NCBI RefSeq assembly: GCF_028369135.1 | Contig: NZ_JAPWHW010000006.1 | Location: 62,001-126,000, forward strand | Length of the DNA: 64,000 nt | Direction: 5' to 3' | Source of the DNA: Roseovarius sp. ZX-A-9 | GTDB taxonomy: Bacteria > Pseudomonadota > Alphaproteobacteria > Rhodobacterales > Rhodobacteraceae | Shown here: piece after piece, positions 1 through 8,806 of the stretch | Layout: every line of letters starts with the position of its first letter | Position numbering within the stretch: the first letter of the stretch is position 1 | Position numbers and translations under genes: made by a program | The notes under the pieces: model-generated | Told to the model about the DNA's origin: nothing | The model's database searches: none | The model's input: only the letters and a program-made list of their open reading frames with translations

Positions 1-165
1 CAGAGCCGGCGCCGTGACCATTTCCGTATAAAGCAGCGTCTCGCTGCTCAGCAGCCGGTGCAGCACGCGGCAGTGCCGGTCGGTCCAATCCATCATGGGT
101 GCGACGGAGAGACGAGAAGCCCGCCGGACGCCCGAAATCCCTTGTTTTGCTGGATCTACGCTCAT
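1..165 (-). CDS. dusA: tRNA-dihydrouridine synthase A, N-terminal part, cut by the window edge
   Basis: The minus strand from 165 to the left edge encodes 55 residues that match the start of the flavoenzyme DusA, which reduces uridines in the tRNA D-loop. The segment [14 protein letters not shown] followed by LLYTEMVT is the family's N-terminal signature: the FMN-binding first strand of the TIM barrel and the second strand. The ATG at 165 is preceded by an AGG at short spacing; a GTG two codons upstream (171) is an alternative. The rest of the gene lies outside the window, so integrity cannot be judged. Confidence 0.85.
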   Translation of the reverse strand, partial: MSVDPAKQGISGVRRASRLSVAPMMDWTDRHCRVLHRLLSSETLLYTEMVTAPAL

Positions 166-482
166 GGTCACCTGACCCACTTCCCTCTATTTCGGGGCCT
201 TTTGACCCCGTTTTTGGGGGTGGTGCAACAAAATGTTGCACCGGGCCCGAATTGTTGCACCGCTCTCCAACTCCTCCGGAGCCTCGCCGCCTCAATGCGA
301 AGGCGAGGTCTCCGCCGGAAGCGCCGGTGAGAGATATCGAACCCTGGACAAAGTTCCAACCGGCGCCCGCCGCCCGGTTCGATCTCCCGAACATCGGCAA
401 CAATTTTCCGGAAGGAGGCCCGAATGGGTACCAGCCCTCCTCACGGAATTCTGTTCTTGTCGGAAGCGGGGAATCTGAGTTT

Positions 483-653
483 TCACACAGCCTCGGCCCA
501 TTGCTGCCGTTCGTCAGCTATACCTATACAAACAAGGGCAATCCTTTGACGGTCTCATTGCCTGACGACGTAGGCGATTATGAAGCCCGATATTTTTCAG
601 GCCAAGATGGCGTTGTCCTGGGTGCAGGCTCGCTGACGGTCACAGCAGACTGA
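483..653 (+). pseudogene. Remnant of the C-terminus of a VWA-domain-type protein
   Basis: One forward frame ending in TGA at 653 encodes YTYTNKGNPLTVSLP, then GDYEARYFSGQDGVVL and a terminal LTVTAD. This resembles the C-terminal beta-sandwich of VWA-domain proteins of Rhodobacteraceae, which usually read YTYTrG, GDYElRYvl and a final LTV strand. No plausible start, signal peptide or upstream VWA/MIDAS sequence is seen; the same frame runs upstream into dusA antisense sequence. I read it as a leftover tail of a deleted gene. The family link is by eye only. Confidence 0.45.
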
Positions 654-689
654 CCACGGTGATGGGACTCGTGTGGCAGAAGCTTGGGG

Positions 690-1181
690 TTAGCTATCGG
701 CTTGACGTGCGAGAACAGTCGCACGTGCCCGTTTGACCGCAAACCAACCGCCAACAAGACCGGTAAAGATCAGGCCCGCCGAACAAAACAGTGAGAGCCA
801 GAAGTAACGTGTAAGATAGCCCAAATCGACCGCGCTTTGCTTGGGGTCGTCTGGCAGATACCAAACGTCAATCGGGCCGCCCTCGCTCAGAGTGTCGAAA
901 AGCTGTTCTCTGACACGTTGATTCCCACGGTTATACGGATCGGCTTCGGTGGCGAAGATGTAGGCGACATCGTAGGTATTTGGCTTGTTCGTTATGGTCT
1001 CGTGCAAATTGGTGACTTCACCGACCACCTTGATGCCGCTGTCCGAGAATGCGGCCGCTGTCCGATAGTCGGACATCTTGAGCATCCCAAGCCCGATGCC
1101 CGCAATGATAAGCAATGGGTAGACCCATATTTGTTGACGCCACATCACGCCGGTCACTGTCTGTTTCTGTCCGTCCATCAT
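690..1181 (-). CDS. DUF3592-like small membrane protein
   Basis: A 163-residue protein with a hydrophobic segment near residues 16-34, a soluble loop of about 90 residues and a second hydrophobic segment near 125-150. The loop contains TYDVAYIFA and PIDVWYLPDDPKQSAVD, the pattern of DUF3592 proteins, in which a beta-rich domain lies between two membrane helices. Function is unknown. The start at 1181 follows AAAGGACATT. It is the last of three consecutive minus-strand genes (2394 to 690) with small gaps, probably one operon whose other members are secreted proteins. Confidence 0.7.
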   Translation of the reverse strand: MMDGQKQTVTGVMWRQQIWVYPLLIIAGIGLGMLKMSDYRTAAAFSDSGIKVVGEVTNLHETITNKPNTYDVAYIFATEADPYNRGNQRVREQLFDTLSEGGPIDVWYLPDDPKQSAVDLGYLTRYFWLSLFCSAGLIFTGLVGGWFAVKRARATVLARQADS

Positions 1182-1199
1182 AATGTCCTTTGCACCATG

Positions 1200-1781
1200 T
1201 CAGCGCGTCAGGGTCACAGCGCGCCAACTCTTCACCGGCATCCCCTTCACGATGGCTGACGTATGAAAAATCCCATACATTTGATCAGGGCCGACGACCA
1301 TCAAGCGCAGGGTCATATCCATCGTAGTGCCATCAATTGTGGCCTGTGTCCGACCGATCAGGCGGGCAAGGTTTTCAACGCCACATCCCATCAACGTCTC
1401 AACGTCAGATGACGACAGCATCGGAGCAGGAACGCCGTCTTTGCTCGCGTGAGCCTCAAAGCTCCAGGGAGGCTCGTCTGCCCAGTTAAACACAACGGGC
1501 TGCTGTGCCTCCGGGTGCGTGCCCACAAGCCCGCCATTTGGCGACATCTCGATTTGCATCGTTTCAACGTCACCACTTGCAGGAAAAGGCATCGTCATTG
1601 GGCCTGAAATCACATAGCCCGCATGATGCGTAATCTGCCAAGGGCCGACATACATGAGGCTGATCTTGTCCCAGGCTTTGGGTGAACCGTAGTTGCAGGC
1701 GACATTCGGCTCCGCCTGCGCAGCGGATGACGCCAACAAAGCGGATGCGATGCAGCAGATCAATGAAAAAGCCTTGGTCAT
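1200..1781 (-). CDS. Secreted protein of unknown function
   Basis: A 193-residue protein beginning MTKAFSLICCIASALLASSA, a clear Sec signal peptide with likely cleavage after AQA near residue 21. The mature part contains GPWQITHHAGYVISG and a C-terminal MTLRLMVVGPDQMYGIFH. I do not recognise the family. An ATG at 1781 is chosen because it places the signal peptide at the N-terminus; the frame is open for 34 more codons upstream but these overlap the preceding gene. It sits between another secreted protein and a DUF3592-like membrane protein, so an envelope role is likely by context only. Confidence 0.7.
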   Translation of the reverse strand: MTKAFSLICCIASALLASSAAQAEPNVACNYGSPKAWDKISLMYVGPWQITHHAGYVISGPMTMPFPASGDVETMQIEMSPNGGLVGTHPEAQQPVVFNWADEPPWSFEAHASKDGVPAPMLSSSDVETLMGCGVENLARLIGRTQATIDGTTMDMTLRLMVVGPDQMYGIFHTSAIVKGMPVKSWRAVTLTR

Positions 1782-1845
1782 TGTCTCACTCGCTTGTCGT
1801 TGGCGGGTTGCGTTCGCGTTTTTGACGCCATGAGGATGCGCCGCT

Positions 1846-2394
1846 TCATTGGTCCTGCAACAAGGCCTCGGGCAAGGTTGCACTAAACCTCCCGTCGATC
1901 TGCATCGTCTGCGACGGGTCGACCTGCCCGCTCACCAAATTATCGCTGTAATAGGCCGTGGAGGCAAAACTCCCTTCCAGGAAAAGGCCACCGTCGACCT
2001 CCTCAAGCGTCGACAGGGTAAAGACGGTTTGACCCTCCTCATTGGCCAGCCAGCCCGACGCCCAACCGTCAGCGAGATAGGTCAGCGACACGTTCAACGG
2101 CATCGTGGTGCCACCAACCGCCATGATATCAAACTTGAGCAGCAGGCTGTCTTTGGCCTCAGCGACAGTGTCCGCCGTCGGTTGCCCCCAAAGACTGAAA
2201 CTCTGCATATTTGCGACCGCGATTTTCAGGCCATGGCTTTGGCTCTGTCCCCCGTCTGACGTCAGAAACCAACTGCGTTCGGCGCCCTCAATGGTGGCTG
2301 TCAGAGTGCCGAAGACATCTTGAGCATAACAAAAGGTTGGCGCAAGGAAGAGTGCTGCAGCTAAAGCGATATCACGAAACATAAAATGTGACAT
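1846..2394 (-). CDS. Secreted protein of unknown function
   Basis: A 182-residue protein starting MSHFMFRDIALAAALFLAP, with a signal peptide and likely cleavage after CYAQ near residue 25. The mature part opens with FGTLTATIEGAERSWFLTSD and ends RFSATLPEALLQDQ; it looks like a beta-rich domain without cysteines. The start at 2394 has a strong GGAGG four bases upstream, better than any start further out. It is the first gene of the three-gene minus-strand run down to 690. I do not recognise the family. Confidence 0.7.
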   Translation of the reverse strand: MSHFMFRDIALAAALFLAPTFCYAQDVFGTLTATIEGAERSWFLTSDGGQSQSHGLKIAVANMQSFSLWGQPTADTVAEAKDSLLLKFDIMAVGGTTMPLNVSLTYLADGWASGWLANEEGQTVFTLSTLEEVDGGLFLEGSFASTAYYSDNLVSGQVDPSQTMQIDGRFSATLPEALLQDQ

Positions 2395-3197
2395 TGAACC
2401 TCCAGTAAAAGGGGAAAGCGATAGACCGTTGTAAAACAACGCGAGCATGTAAAAACCGCGTAATATCCACTTAAAATATGGCCGCCACGCCTCGTCTTCA
2501 CAGCCTCGGTCGCAACTATGCCTGAATAGTTCTATCCGTCAATGATCGCCGTCAAAACGGCGATATGGCCCGGAGAAAGACTTTGGATAGAACTAAACGG
2601 CTGCGGGCTCTTCCGAAACAGACAAACTGTTCCCCCTGCAAGGTCTATTCAACCCATTTCAAAATAAGGGTGGAGCAGGTGGCGGAACTGAATTGGACGG
2701 CTCCCCTTAAAATCCATGTAGCGACCATCCGGCAAGGTCCGCTTTGAAGATGGCGACCGAGCATAGCAAGACAGGAGAGAACGTCCGTTTCCTGCCACTC
2801 GCTACCCGGTAGCAACGCGCGGCCAAGCCCTCACACGAGAGTCCGACCTCCGTCCCGGTCAGGTTTACCACACGAATCCGCCTAGGCTACGGCTTTGCCT
2901 ATTCTGGTGGTTTCTGGCCAGAAGGGAGTGACATCAAACCCCCGTTGGGCATCATCGGAGGTTTGACCATGTCTCGCACCGCCCAACATAAGTAACGGTA
3001 CCTGATGGGGCAAATCCCCCGGCGGCCCGCCCACCGTTCGCCTCGGGGGCGGCAAGCACGCGGCGCGGGCCGTCTGCCCGTGCGAGCACCCTCTTGGACC
3101 ACTCCACCGGAGCGGCCCGGCGTGGTTGGGCGCGACGGGGCGAATGTGCCAGCATCCCGCCCCCTGATGGATCAAATCGACCGGTCCCGCGGGTATC
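2395..3197. other. Stretch of about 800 bases without a recognisable gene
   Basis: Between the secreted-protein operon and the aldehyde dehydrogenase I find no open frame with a convincing start, ribosome binding site or family motif. Several frames are open for 60-180 codons on the minus strand, but they are arginine/proline-rich and run into the downstream dehydrogenase antisense, as expected of GC-rich shadow frames. The first 60 bases should hold the promoter of the secreted-protein operon. No tRNA cloverleaf or insertion-sequence ends were recognised. Confidence 0.5.
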
Positions 3198-4673
3198 TCA
3201 GGCCCAGTCGCGGCAGACGTATTTGATTTCCATGAACTCTTCCATCCCGCGCCGTGCGCCTTCCCGGCCAAGGCCCGATTGCTTGGTACCGCCGAACGGG
3301 ATGGGTGCGCCGGTGACCTTGGTACGGTTGACCGCGACCATGCCAAATTGCAACGCGCGGCTGAGGCGGTAGATCCGGCGCGGATCATGGGTGTGCAGAT
3401 AGGCAACCAGCCCGTATTCAGTGTCATTGGCACGCCGAACGACCTCCTCTTCGGTATCGAAAGGGGCGATGGCGGCGACTGGCCCGAATGTTTCCTGGTG
3501 CAAAATCAACGCGTCTTGCGGGACATCCACCAGAACCGTGGGCTCGTAGAACAATGGCCCAAGCGCGTGGCGTTTGCCACCACAGGCCAGCCTTGCGCCT
3601 TTGGCAAGAGCGTCCGCCACGTGTTCTTCCTGCTTTTTCACCGCATTTTCATTCATCAAGGGACCAATATCGGGGTCATCCAGCCCCAAGCCAACGCGCA
3701 GCGCACTGGCGGCCTTGGTGAACTTCTCGCAAAACTCGGGATAGGCCGTGCGTTCAACGAAAATCCGGTTGGCACCCAGGCAATCCTGCCCGGAAGTGGC
3801 AAATTTGGCCTTGATCGCCTCGGACACGGCCGTCTCGATATCGGCCCCTTTGAAGACGATGACGGGGGCGTGACCACCAAGCTCCAGCACCAGCCGCTTG
3901 ATCGTAGCCGCCGATTGCCGGTACAAAAGTCGCCCAATCTCGGTCGAGCCGGTAAAGGACAGAGCCCTGACGCGCGTATCTTTGGTCCACGGCTCGACGA
4001 CAGTAGCCGCCTGCCCCGTCACCACGTTGAAGACACCCGCCGGTACTCCGGCGCGTTCGGCCAGCTCCGCTAGCGCCAGCGCCGAAAACGGCGTTTCCCC
4101 GGACGGGTGCGCGACAATCGTGCAGCCTGCCGCCATGGCTGCCGCCGCCTTGCGGGTCAGCATGGCGCAGGGAAAGTTCCAAGGTGTGATCAGGGCAGCA
4201 ACGCCCACCGGCTCCAGCCAGACTTCGACCTCGGCATCGGGCAAGTGGCTGGTCACGCTTTCGATATTGGGGCGCTTGGCCTCTTCTGCATAGAATTCCA
4301 CGAAGGCCGCAGCATAATCAATCTCGCCACGGGCCTCGGAAATCGGCTTACCCTGCTCCAGCACCATGATGCGTGCCAGATCCTCCTTATGCGTCAACAT
4401 CAGGTCGAACCAGCGCCGCAAAACGGCAGACCGCTCTTGCGGCAAGAACTGTGACCACGCCGCAAACGCATCCTGTGCCGCATCCACGGCGGCAGTGGAT
4501 TCCTCTGCCGAGAGCGATGCGACCTCGCCCAGCGATGCGCCGGTCGCGGGATCATGGACGCTGAATGTCTCGGCCGACGCAGCGGCGCACCATTTGCCTC
4601 CAATGTAGGAAAAACAACGCACCAGCGTCTTGTCCTGGATGTCATTGCGGGCGGATAGGGCAGTTTCATGCAT
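3198..4673 (-). CDS. NAD(P)-dependent succinate-semialdehyde/aspartate-semialdehyde-type dehydrogenase
   Basis: A 491-residue aldehyde dehydrogenase of the GabD/DoeC group. Landmarks are ITPWNFPCAMLTRKAA (cofactor entrance), FTGSTEIGRLL (dinucleotide fold), LELGGHAPVIVF with the general-base Glu near residue 263, and SGQDCLGANRIF with the catalytic Cys near 297. The usual Lys of the KPA/S-x-TP motif that contacts the cofactor ribose is His (AHPSGETPFSA). GabD oxidises succinate semialdehyde; the divergent neighbour doeA suggests it may instead serve as the aspartate-semialdehyde step of ectoine breakdown. The start at 4673 follows CTGGAG. The exact substrate is not decided by sequence. Confidence 0.85.
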   Translation of the reverse strand: MHETALSARNDIQDKTLVRCFSYIGGKWCAAASAETFSVHDPATGASLGEVASLSAEESTAAVDAAQDAFAAWSQFLPQERSAVLRRWFDLMLTHKEDLARIMVLEQGKPISEARGEIDYAAAFVEFYAEEAKRPNIESVTSHLPDAEVEVWLEPVGVAALITPWNFPCAMLTRKAAAAMAAGCTIVAHPSGETPFSALALAELAERAGVPAGVFNVVTGQAATVVEPWTKDTRVRALSFTGSTEIGRLLYRQSAATIKRLVLELGGHAPVIVFKGADIETAVSEAIKAKFATSGQDCLGANRIFVERTAYPEFCEKFTKAASALRVGLGLDDPDIGPLMNENAVKKQEEHVADALAKGARLACGGKRHALGPLFYEPTVLVDVPQDALILHQETFGPVAAIAPFDTEEEVVRRANDTEYGLVAYLHTHDPRRIYRLSRALQFGMVAVNRTKVTGAPIPFGGTKQSGLGREGARRGMEEFMEIKYVCRDWA

Positions 4674-4969
4674 GGGTTATATACTCCAGATTCCGCAGAT
4701 ATCCTGCCGATGCTGCAAAGAGGATGTGCCCGAAGAATCCGCCCCGCGCAGAAAGAACCGCTGCCAAAGGCGCGCTTTTCAGCCAAGATCAATGCCAGCC
4801 GCTGTGCGATGCGCCGCCCCTGCCTTCGCCGCCGACGGGCTTGCGCCGGATGGTGACGCGCGATGGCCGGAATTTTCGCTCGACGCCCCAAAAAGGGTTG
4901 CGGCAGGGCTAATTAGCAGCCAACCAGATGCCAGCAGAACAACGTCTGACCAATCAAAAGGGGTGTATC

Positions 4970-6157
4970 GTGCCGAAATCTAAAGATATTCCATTTACCA
5001 GATCCGAGTACGATCGCCGGATTGCGAAATGCCGTACAGCGATGCAGGCCATGGGGCTGGAAACGCTCATCGTTTCTGATCCGTCCAATATGGCATGGCT
5101 CACGGGCTATGATGGCTGGTCTTTCTATGTCCATCAGGCCGTCATTCTGTCCATGTCCGGTGATCCGCTCTGGTGGGGTCGCGCCATCGATGCCAACGGG
5201 GCAAGGCGCACGGTCTGGATGGAAGATGGCTGCGTCACCTCTTACGACGAATCCATGATCCAATCGACGGTGTCTCACCCGATGCAGGATCTGGCCCGCA
5301 AGCTGAGCGATCTTGGCCTGCCACATCGCCGCCTTGGCGTCGAAATGGACAACTATTATTTTTCCGGCAAGGCACTGGATACGCTGCGCGCGGAGTTACC
5401 CCAAACCGAGGTTCTGGATGCAAACCTGCTGGTGAACTGGGCGCGCGCGGTGAAGTCCGACGAAGAGCTGGGCTTCATGCGCAAGGCGGCACGCATCACC
5501 GAAAAGATCATCGCCAATGCTGTCGCGCGGATCGAGCCGGGCCTGCCCAAGAACAAGCTGGCTGCGCAAATTCTGGCAGACGGAATCGAGGGCATCGACG
5601 ATGACTGGGGGGATTACCCGGCTATCGTTCCGTTGCTGGCAGACGGCCCGAATGCTTCGGCTCCGCATCTGACATGGGACGGCAAACCGTTTGCAGATGG
5701 CGAGGCCACATTCTTTGAAGTGTCTGGGTGTTACCGCCGCTATCACGCCCCGATGTCGCGCACGATCTTTCTGGGGAAGCCGCCTACGGATCTGATCCAT
5801 GCCGAACAGGCGCTGGTTGCCGGGCTGGAGGCAGGGGTGGACGCGGCCAGAGCGGGCAACCGCGCGGCCGATGTGTCGATCGCGCTCAAGGCGGAATTGC
5901 GCAAGGCAGGGATCGAACGCCAGGGGCGCGTCGGCTATCCCATCGGGCTGTCATACCCACCCGATTGGGGCGAGCGCACGATTTCTCTGCGCGAGGATGA
6001 CGACACGATTCTGGAGCCGGGCATGACCTTTCATTTCATGCCGGGGCTATGGATGGATGACTGGGGCCTCGAGATCACCGAAACCATCGCGATCCGCGCG
6101 GATGGCCCTGCGGAATGCCTGGCCTCGGTGCCACGACAACTCTACGTCAAGAACTGA
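4970..6157 (+). CDS. doeA: Ectoine hydrolase (M24 peptidase/creatinase family)
   Basis: DoeA opens the ectoine ring to N-acetyl-2,4-diaminobutyrate in the ectoine degradation pathway. The 395-residue protein has the creatinase N-domain followed by the M24 pita-bread domain. The stretch LIVSDPSNMAWLTGYDGWSF and then GVEMDNYYFS near residue 110 are characteristic of this family. As in creatinase-like members the classical M24 metal ligands are not intact: the first Asp pair reads FEVSGCYRRYHAPMSRT and the GHGIG histidine region reads YPIGLSYPPDWGE. The GTG at 4970 follows AAAAGGGGTGTATC; an in-frame ATG at 4928 would add 14 residues but lacks a good binding site. doeB and the transaminase are not in the window. 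Confidence 0.85.
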   Translation: MPKSKDIPFTRSEYDRRIAKCRTAMQAMGLETLIVSDPSNMAWLTGYDGWSFYVHQAVILSMSGDPLWWGRAIDANGARRTVWMEDGCVTSYDESMIQSTVSHPMQDLARKLSDLGLPHRRLGVEMDNYYFSGKALDTLRAELPQTEVLDANLLVNWARAVKSDEELGFMRKAARITEKIIANAVARIEPGLPKNKLAAQILADGIEGIDDDWGDYPAIVPLLADGPNASAPHLTWDGKPFADGEATFFEVSGCYRRYHAPMSRTIFLGKPPTDLIHAEQALVAGLEAGVDAARAGNRAADVSIALKAELRKAGIERQGRVGYPIGLSYPPDWGERTISLREDDDTILEPGMTFHFMPGLWMDDWGLEITETIAIRADGPAECLASVPRQLYVKN

Positions 6158-6213
6158 CGTGCCCGCCCGCCAAGGCGTTGTTTGGCTGTAGGGTGTGACG
6201 CACCATGCTCCGA

Positions 6214-6245
6214 CGGGCGCAGACCGCATCATCGGTTTGCGCCCG
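6214..6245. terminator. Strong hairpin between convergent genes
   Basis: CGGGCGCAGACC (6214-6225) pairs with GGTTTGCGCCCG (6234-6245) around an eight-base loop, with one G-T wobble. It lies in the gap between doeA and the convergent tautomerase gene, where a bidirectional terminator is expected, but neither side has a T-run, so an intrinsic terminator is uncertain. Confidence 0.4.
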
Positions 6246-6295
6246 CAGATCAAGCCAGGACAGCGCGGATACAATTCCCGTGCAGCGCGGTTGCG

Positions 6296-6481
6296 TCACT
6301 GGTCGCTATAGAGTGTTCCCCCACTCGCCCAGTGGGATTTTTCGACATCGGTGATGACGATCTGGACCGACTCCGGCGTGCCACCACAGGTCTTGATGAA
6401 CGCATCGGTCAGTTCGCGCGCCAGCGCGCGCTTTTGATCGGCATCGCGTCCAGCGAACATTTCAACCCGGATCATGGGCAT
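6296..6481 (-). CDS. 4-oxalocrotonate tautomerase-family protein
   Basis: A 61-residue protein starting MPMIRVEMFAGRDADQKRAL, the size and shape of 4-OT tautomerases. Removal of Met would expose the catalytic Pro1. Arg11, usual in this fold, fits the GRD segment, and the C-terminal half SVQIVITDVEKSHWASGG matches the second strand and hairpin. These enzymes shift keto-enol double bonds in aromatic-ring and other dienol catabolism. The start at 6481 follows AGAAGGAAATTCATC. It overlaps the end of a luciferase-like remnant on the same strand, so it has probably lost its former operon partner. Substrate unknown. Confidence 0.85.
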   Translation of the reverse strand: MPMIRVEMFAGRDADQKRALARELTDAFIKTCGGTPESVQIVITDVEKSHWASGGTLYSDQ

Positions 6482-6704
6482 GATGAATTTCCTTCTGTTG
6501 GGATAATTGGGGAGCCATCCCCCGCGGCGCGGGGCGGCCCGTGAAATACGGCATGACCTCTTCGGCAAATCTCCGCATCGCCTCAAGTGTCTCATTCTGG
6601 CTTGCGCCGATACTGAAGTTCAAGATCATTTCGTCAATCCGGACTTCAGCATAGGCGCCAAGGCGGTCGATCACTCTGCCCGCACCCGGTGAAAGGCGTC
6701 GCAT
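6462..6704 (-). pseudogene. C-terminal remnant of an LLM-class flavin-dependent oxidoreductase
   Basis: The frame encodes VIDRLGAYAEVRIDEMILNF followed by IGASQNETLEAMRRFAEEVMP, the last barrel strand and helix of bacterial luciferase-like monooxygenases. Upstream the frame closes with TGA a few codons before the homologous part, and no FMN-barrel body is present before the AAA+ operon begins at 6799. The tail continues with non-homologous residues and overlaps the tautomerase start, which suggests that the original stop is also lost. Only about 60 of an expected 350 residues remain. Confidence 0.7.
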
Positions 6705-6798
6705 CGCTATGCAAACAGATCACCGCCTCTCGATTGCGGCGTGGTCTGGATGTGCAGCCCGCACTTGACCGAGTGTTTGAGGCTGTTGCAGGGTCGCC

Positions 6799-8733
6799 CT
6801 ACCCCTTTTGCGCCAGGAACAGCCGCTTTGCCTCTTCCATCCGGCGCATTTCACGCACGGCATTTTCGATCGCCACTTCATCGGATTTATCGGCATATCG
6901 GAATTCGCTGTCGGCGTATCGGTTGATCTCCTGGATCACCATCTCGACCGTGATCGGCTGGCGTAACTCCTCGATCATGCCCTTCTTGGTCTCGTAGTCC
7001 TTGAAGAGGAAAAGCTCCGGCTCCTCCATCCACTCGTCGGGAAGTTCAAAATCCATCGCGCGCACCTTAACGGCATCGGTGATGTTCTTGATCGCCCGCC
7101 CCGTAAAGCGGTCATCGACTTCCTGGATACCCTTCAGATATGTGCCCAGCTTGGCAATCGTGTCGAGCTTGCCGATCTTGGCATCCACGGCCTCGTAGAC
7201 CCGCAGCAGCCCTTCCTCATGTGGTTTCGAATGCGATGCGAAACTGGCTGCGACCGCCTTCTTGATTTCCTGCGCGGCAAAGGCCTCATGATCGCCGAGC
7301 GGAATGTCGTGATTTCGCCCCATCAACAGGTTCAGAATGTCGATGTAATCCTCGCGGGTGATCGGCCCGTCCACCAGAAACCGCGCGCCCGCGCGCTGGC
7401 GCAACGCATCGTCCACATTCTCGGGGAAGTTCGAAAACATGCCAAAGGTGCAATTGCCACGCACGACCGTATTGGCGCCGGCAAAGCTCTCCATCAGCAC
7501 GGCGGTGATTTCCAGCTGACCGGACGACGATTGCCGGTCACCCCGTTTGCCCGCCAACTGGTCGATATCGTCGATCGTACCGAACCCGATCACACCCGGA
7601 TCAATGATCGAATTGATGAACGCCTTGGCGTTCTGCCCCGATTTGCCCTGATAGCTGTCGATGCTGTCGGTGCTCAGGTTCTGGTATCGAAACGGATACC
7701 CGGCGGTCTCGCAATAGCCGTGAATCAGGCCCGCCATCATCTGAATCAGCGTCGTCTTGCCCGTGCCCGGCTTACCATCGCCCATGAAGGTAAAGATGAA
7801 CCCGCCCAGATCGGCGAAGGGGTTCAGCCGCCGCTCGAAATCATAGGCCATCAGCATCTTTGCCAGCTTCAGCGCCTGATACTTGGCGATATGGTTGCCG
7901 ACCACCTCGTTGGGTTTCTTGAAGGTCATGGTCAGCGTGGTGGATTTCGCCTTGGACGATGGCGAGAAGCCGCGAATGGTGAAGTCATCCGCCTCTACCC
8001 GCCAACTGGCGCCGGTAAAGGCCCCCAGCCGCCCGGCATTCTGCGCCCTTAGCGCGATCTTCTCCATCAGCGCCTCGGCGTAGCCGGTGACGCAAGCCAC
8101 CAGCCGCGCGTCATCCGTGGCATGGGCGGCAATGGTCTTGTCCAGTTCCCACAGCGCGCCGTGCAGGGCGATCTGGGCGTTGTCGGTCAGAACCTCTTCG
8201 GCTTCGCCCACCTCAACCGACACTTCGCTGCCATGCGAACCCAGCAGAAAGGCGGCGGCATTGCCAAAGACATAAGCCACCGCCAACGCCTCGGCGCTCA
8301 GAAGCTCGCTGAATTCGGTCTTGCGGTTGGCGGGCAATGAACCTGCGAGATTGATCCGGCGCAGTTCAACCAGCCCGGTGGCCTCGGCATAGGTTTCGCC
8401 CACCGCCAGCGCGATGGCGAGTGCGCGCCGCAGGGCGTGCATCACCGTGGCCTGCAGGGGCGACACCAGCGGGTCGTCTCCATCCGCGCCTTTGATCCGC
8501 GCAATCAGCTGCACGCCTTCGGCCCGCGCGGTGCTGCGTGTGACCAGCCCCGGCGTGGTGCTACGGAACCGCCGCCGCGTGCCGACGCCCGATGACCGTT
8601 CGTCTTGCGGCGTGTCTGCCGATTTACCGATCCGGGGTGTATGATCGAAGCCCTGCAACATGCGCGTCGCGGCGTCGTAATGTTTGATCACGTCTGCTTC
8701 GCGCAGTTCCATCATGTCGGCTGTCAGGCTCAT
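6799..8733 (-). CDS. AAA+ family ATPase of an uncharacterised three-gene operon
   Basis: A 644-residue protein. The N-terminal half (about 1-290) is helical, alanine-rich and not recognised. The AAA+ core has Walker A GKPGTGKTT near residue 320, a Walker B-like IGFGTIDDIDQL near 385 with Asp-Asp rather than Asp-Glu, sensor-1 region FGMFSNFPENVDD and an arginine-finger candidate LRQRAGARF near 445. A helical lid follows, and the C-terminus ends REMRRMEEAKRLFLAQKG. It is the third gene after a coiled-coil protein and an unknown 374-residue protein, preceded by a long hairpin. A remodelling ATPase acting on its partners is the simplest inference; no process can be assigned. Confidence 0.8.
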   Translation of the reverse strand: MSLTADMMELREADVIKHYDAATRMLQGFDHTPRIGKSADTPQDERSSGVGTRRRFRSTTPGLVTRSTARAEGVQLIARIKGADGDDPLVSPLQATVMHALRRALAIALAVGETYAEATGLVELRRINLAGSLPANRKTEFSELLSAEALAVAYVFGNAAAFLLGSHGSEVSVEVGEAEEVLTDNAQIALHGALWELDKTIAAHATDDARLVACVTGYAEALMEKIALRAQNAGRLGAFTGASWRVEADDFTIRGFSPSSKAKSTTLTMTFKKPNEVVGNHIAKYQALKLAKMLMAYDFERRLNPFADLGGFIFTFMGDGKPGTGKTTLIQMMAGLIHGYCETAGYPFRYQNLSTDSIDSYQGKSGQNAKAFINSIIDPGVIGFGTIDDIDQLAGKRGDRQSSSGQLEITAVLMESFAGANTVVRGNCTFGMFSNFPENVDDALRQRAGARFLVDGPITREDYIDILNLLMGRNHDIPLGDHEAFAAQEIKKAVAASFASHSKPHEEGLLRVYEAVDAKIGKLDTIAKLGTYLKGIQEVDDRFTGRAIKNITDAVKVRAMDFELPDEWMEEPELFLFKDYETKKGMIEELRQPITVEMVIQEINRYADSEFRYADKSDEVAIENAVREMRRMEEAKRLFLAQKG

Positions 8734-8746
8734 CTTTTTCTCCCCC

Positions 8747-8801
8747 TGCCGGGCTGAAGTCCGGCCTAGCAGTTTGTCGCAGGCCGGGCGTCAGCCCGGC
8801 A
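8747..8801. repeat. REP-like inverted pair forming a long hairpin
   Basis: Two 21-base units, 8747-8767 (TGCCGGGCTGAAGTCCGGCCT) described here by its ends TGCCGGGC and CCGGCCT, and 8781-8801, face each other across a 13-base spacer; each unit is itself partly palindromic. Only about two positions differ between one unit and the reverse complement of the other. The pair lies in the 73-base gap between the second and third genes of the AAA+ operon, so the transcript would carry a very stable stem-loop between them. It resembles REP/BIME doublets. Confidence 0.65.
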
Positions 8802-8806
8802 ACGGT

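Noticed and set aside
2565-2747. A 60-codon forward frame in the 2.4-3.2 kb gap
   Set aside because: No ribosome binding site, no motif and a composition like random GC-rich sequence.
2882-3433. A 183-codon minus-strand frame
   Set aside because: Arginine/proline/alanine-rich, runs through the antisense-frame of the aldehyde dehydrogenase and lacks a start signal.
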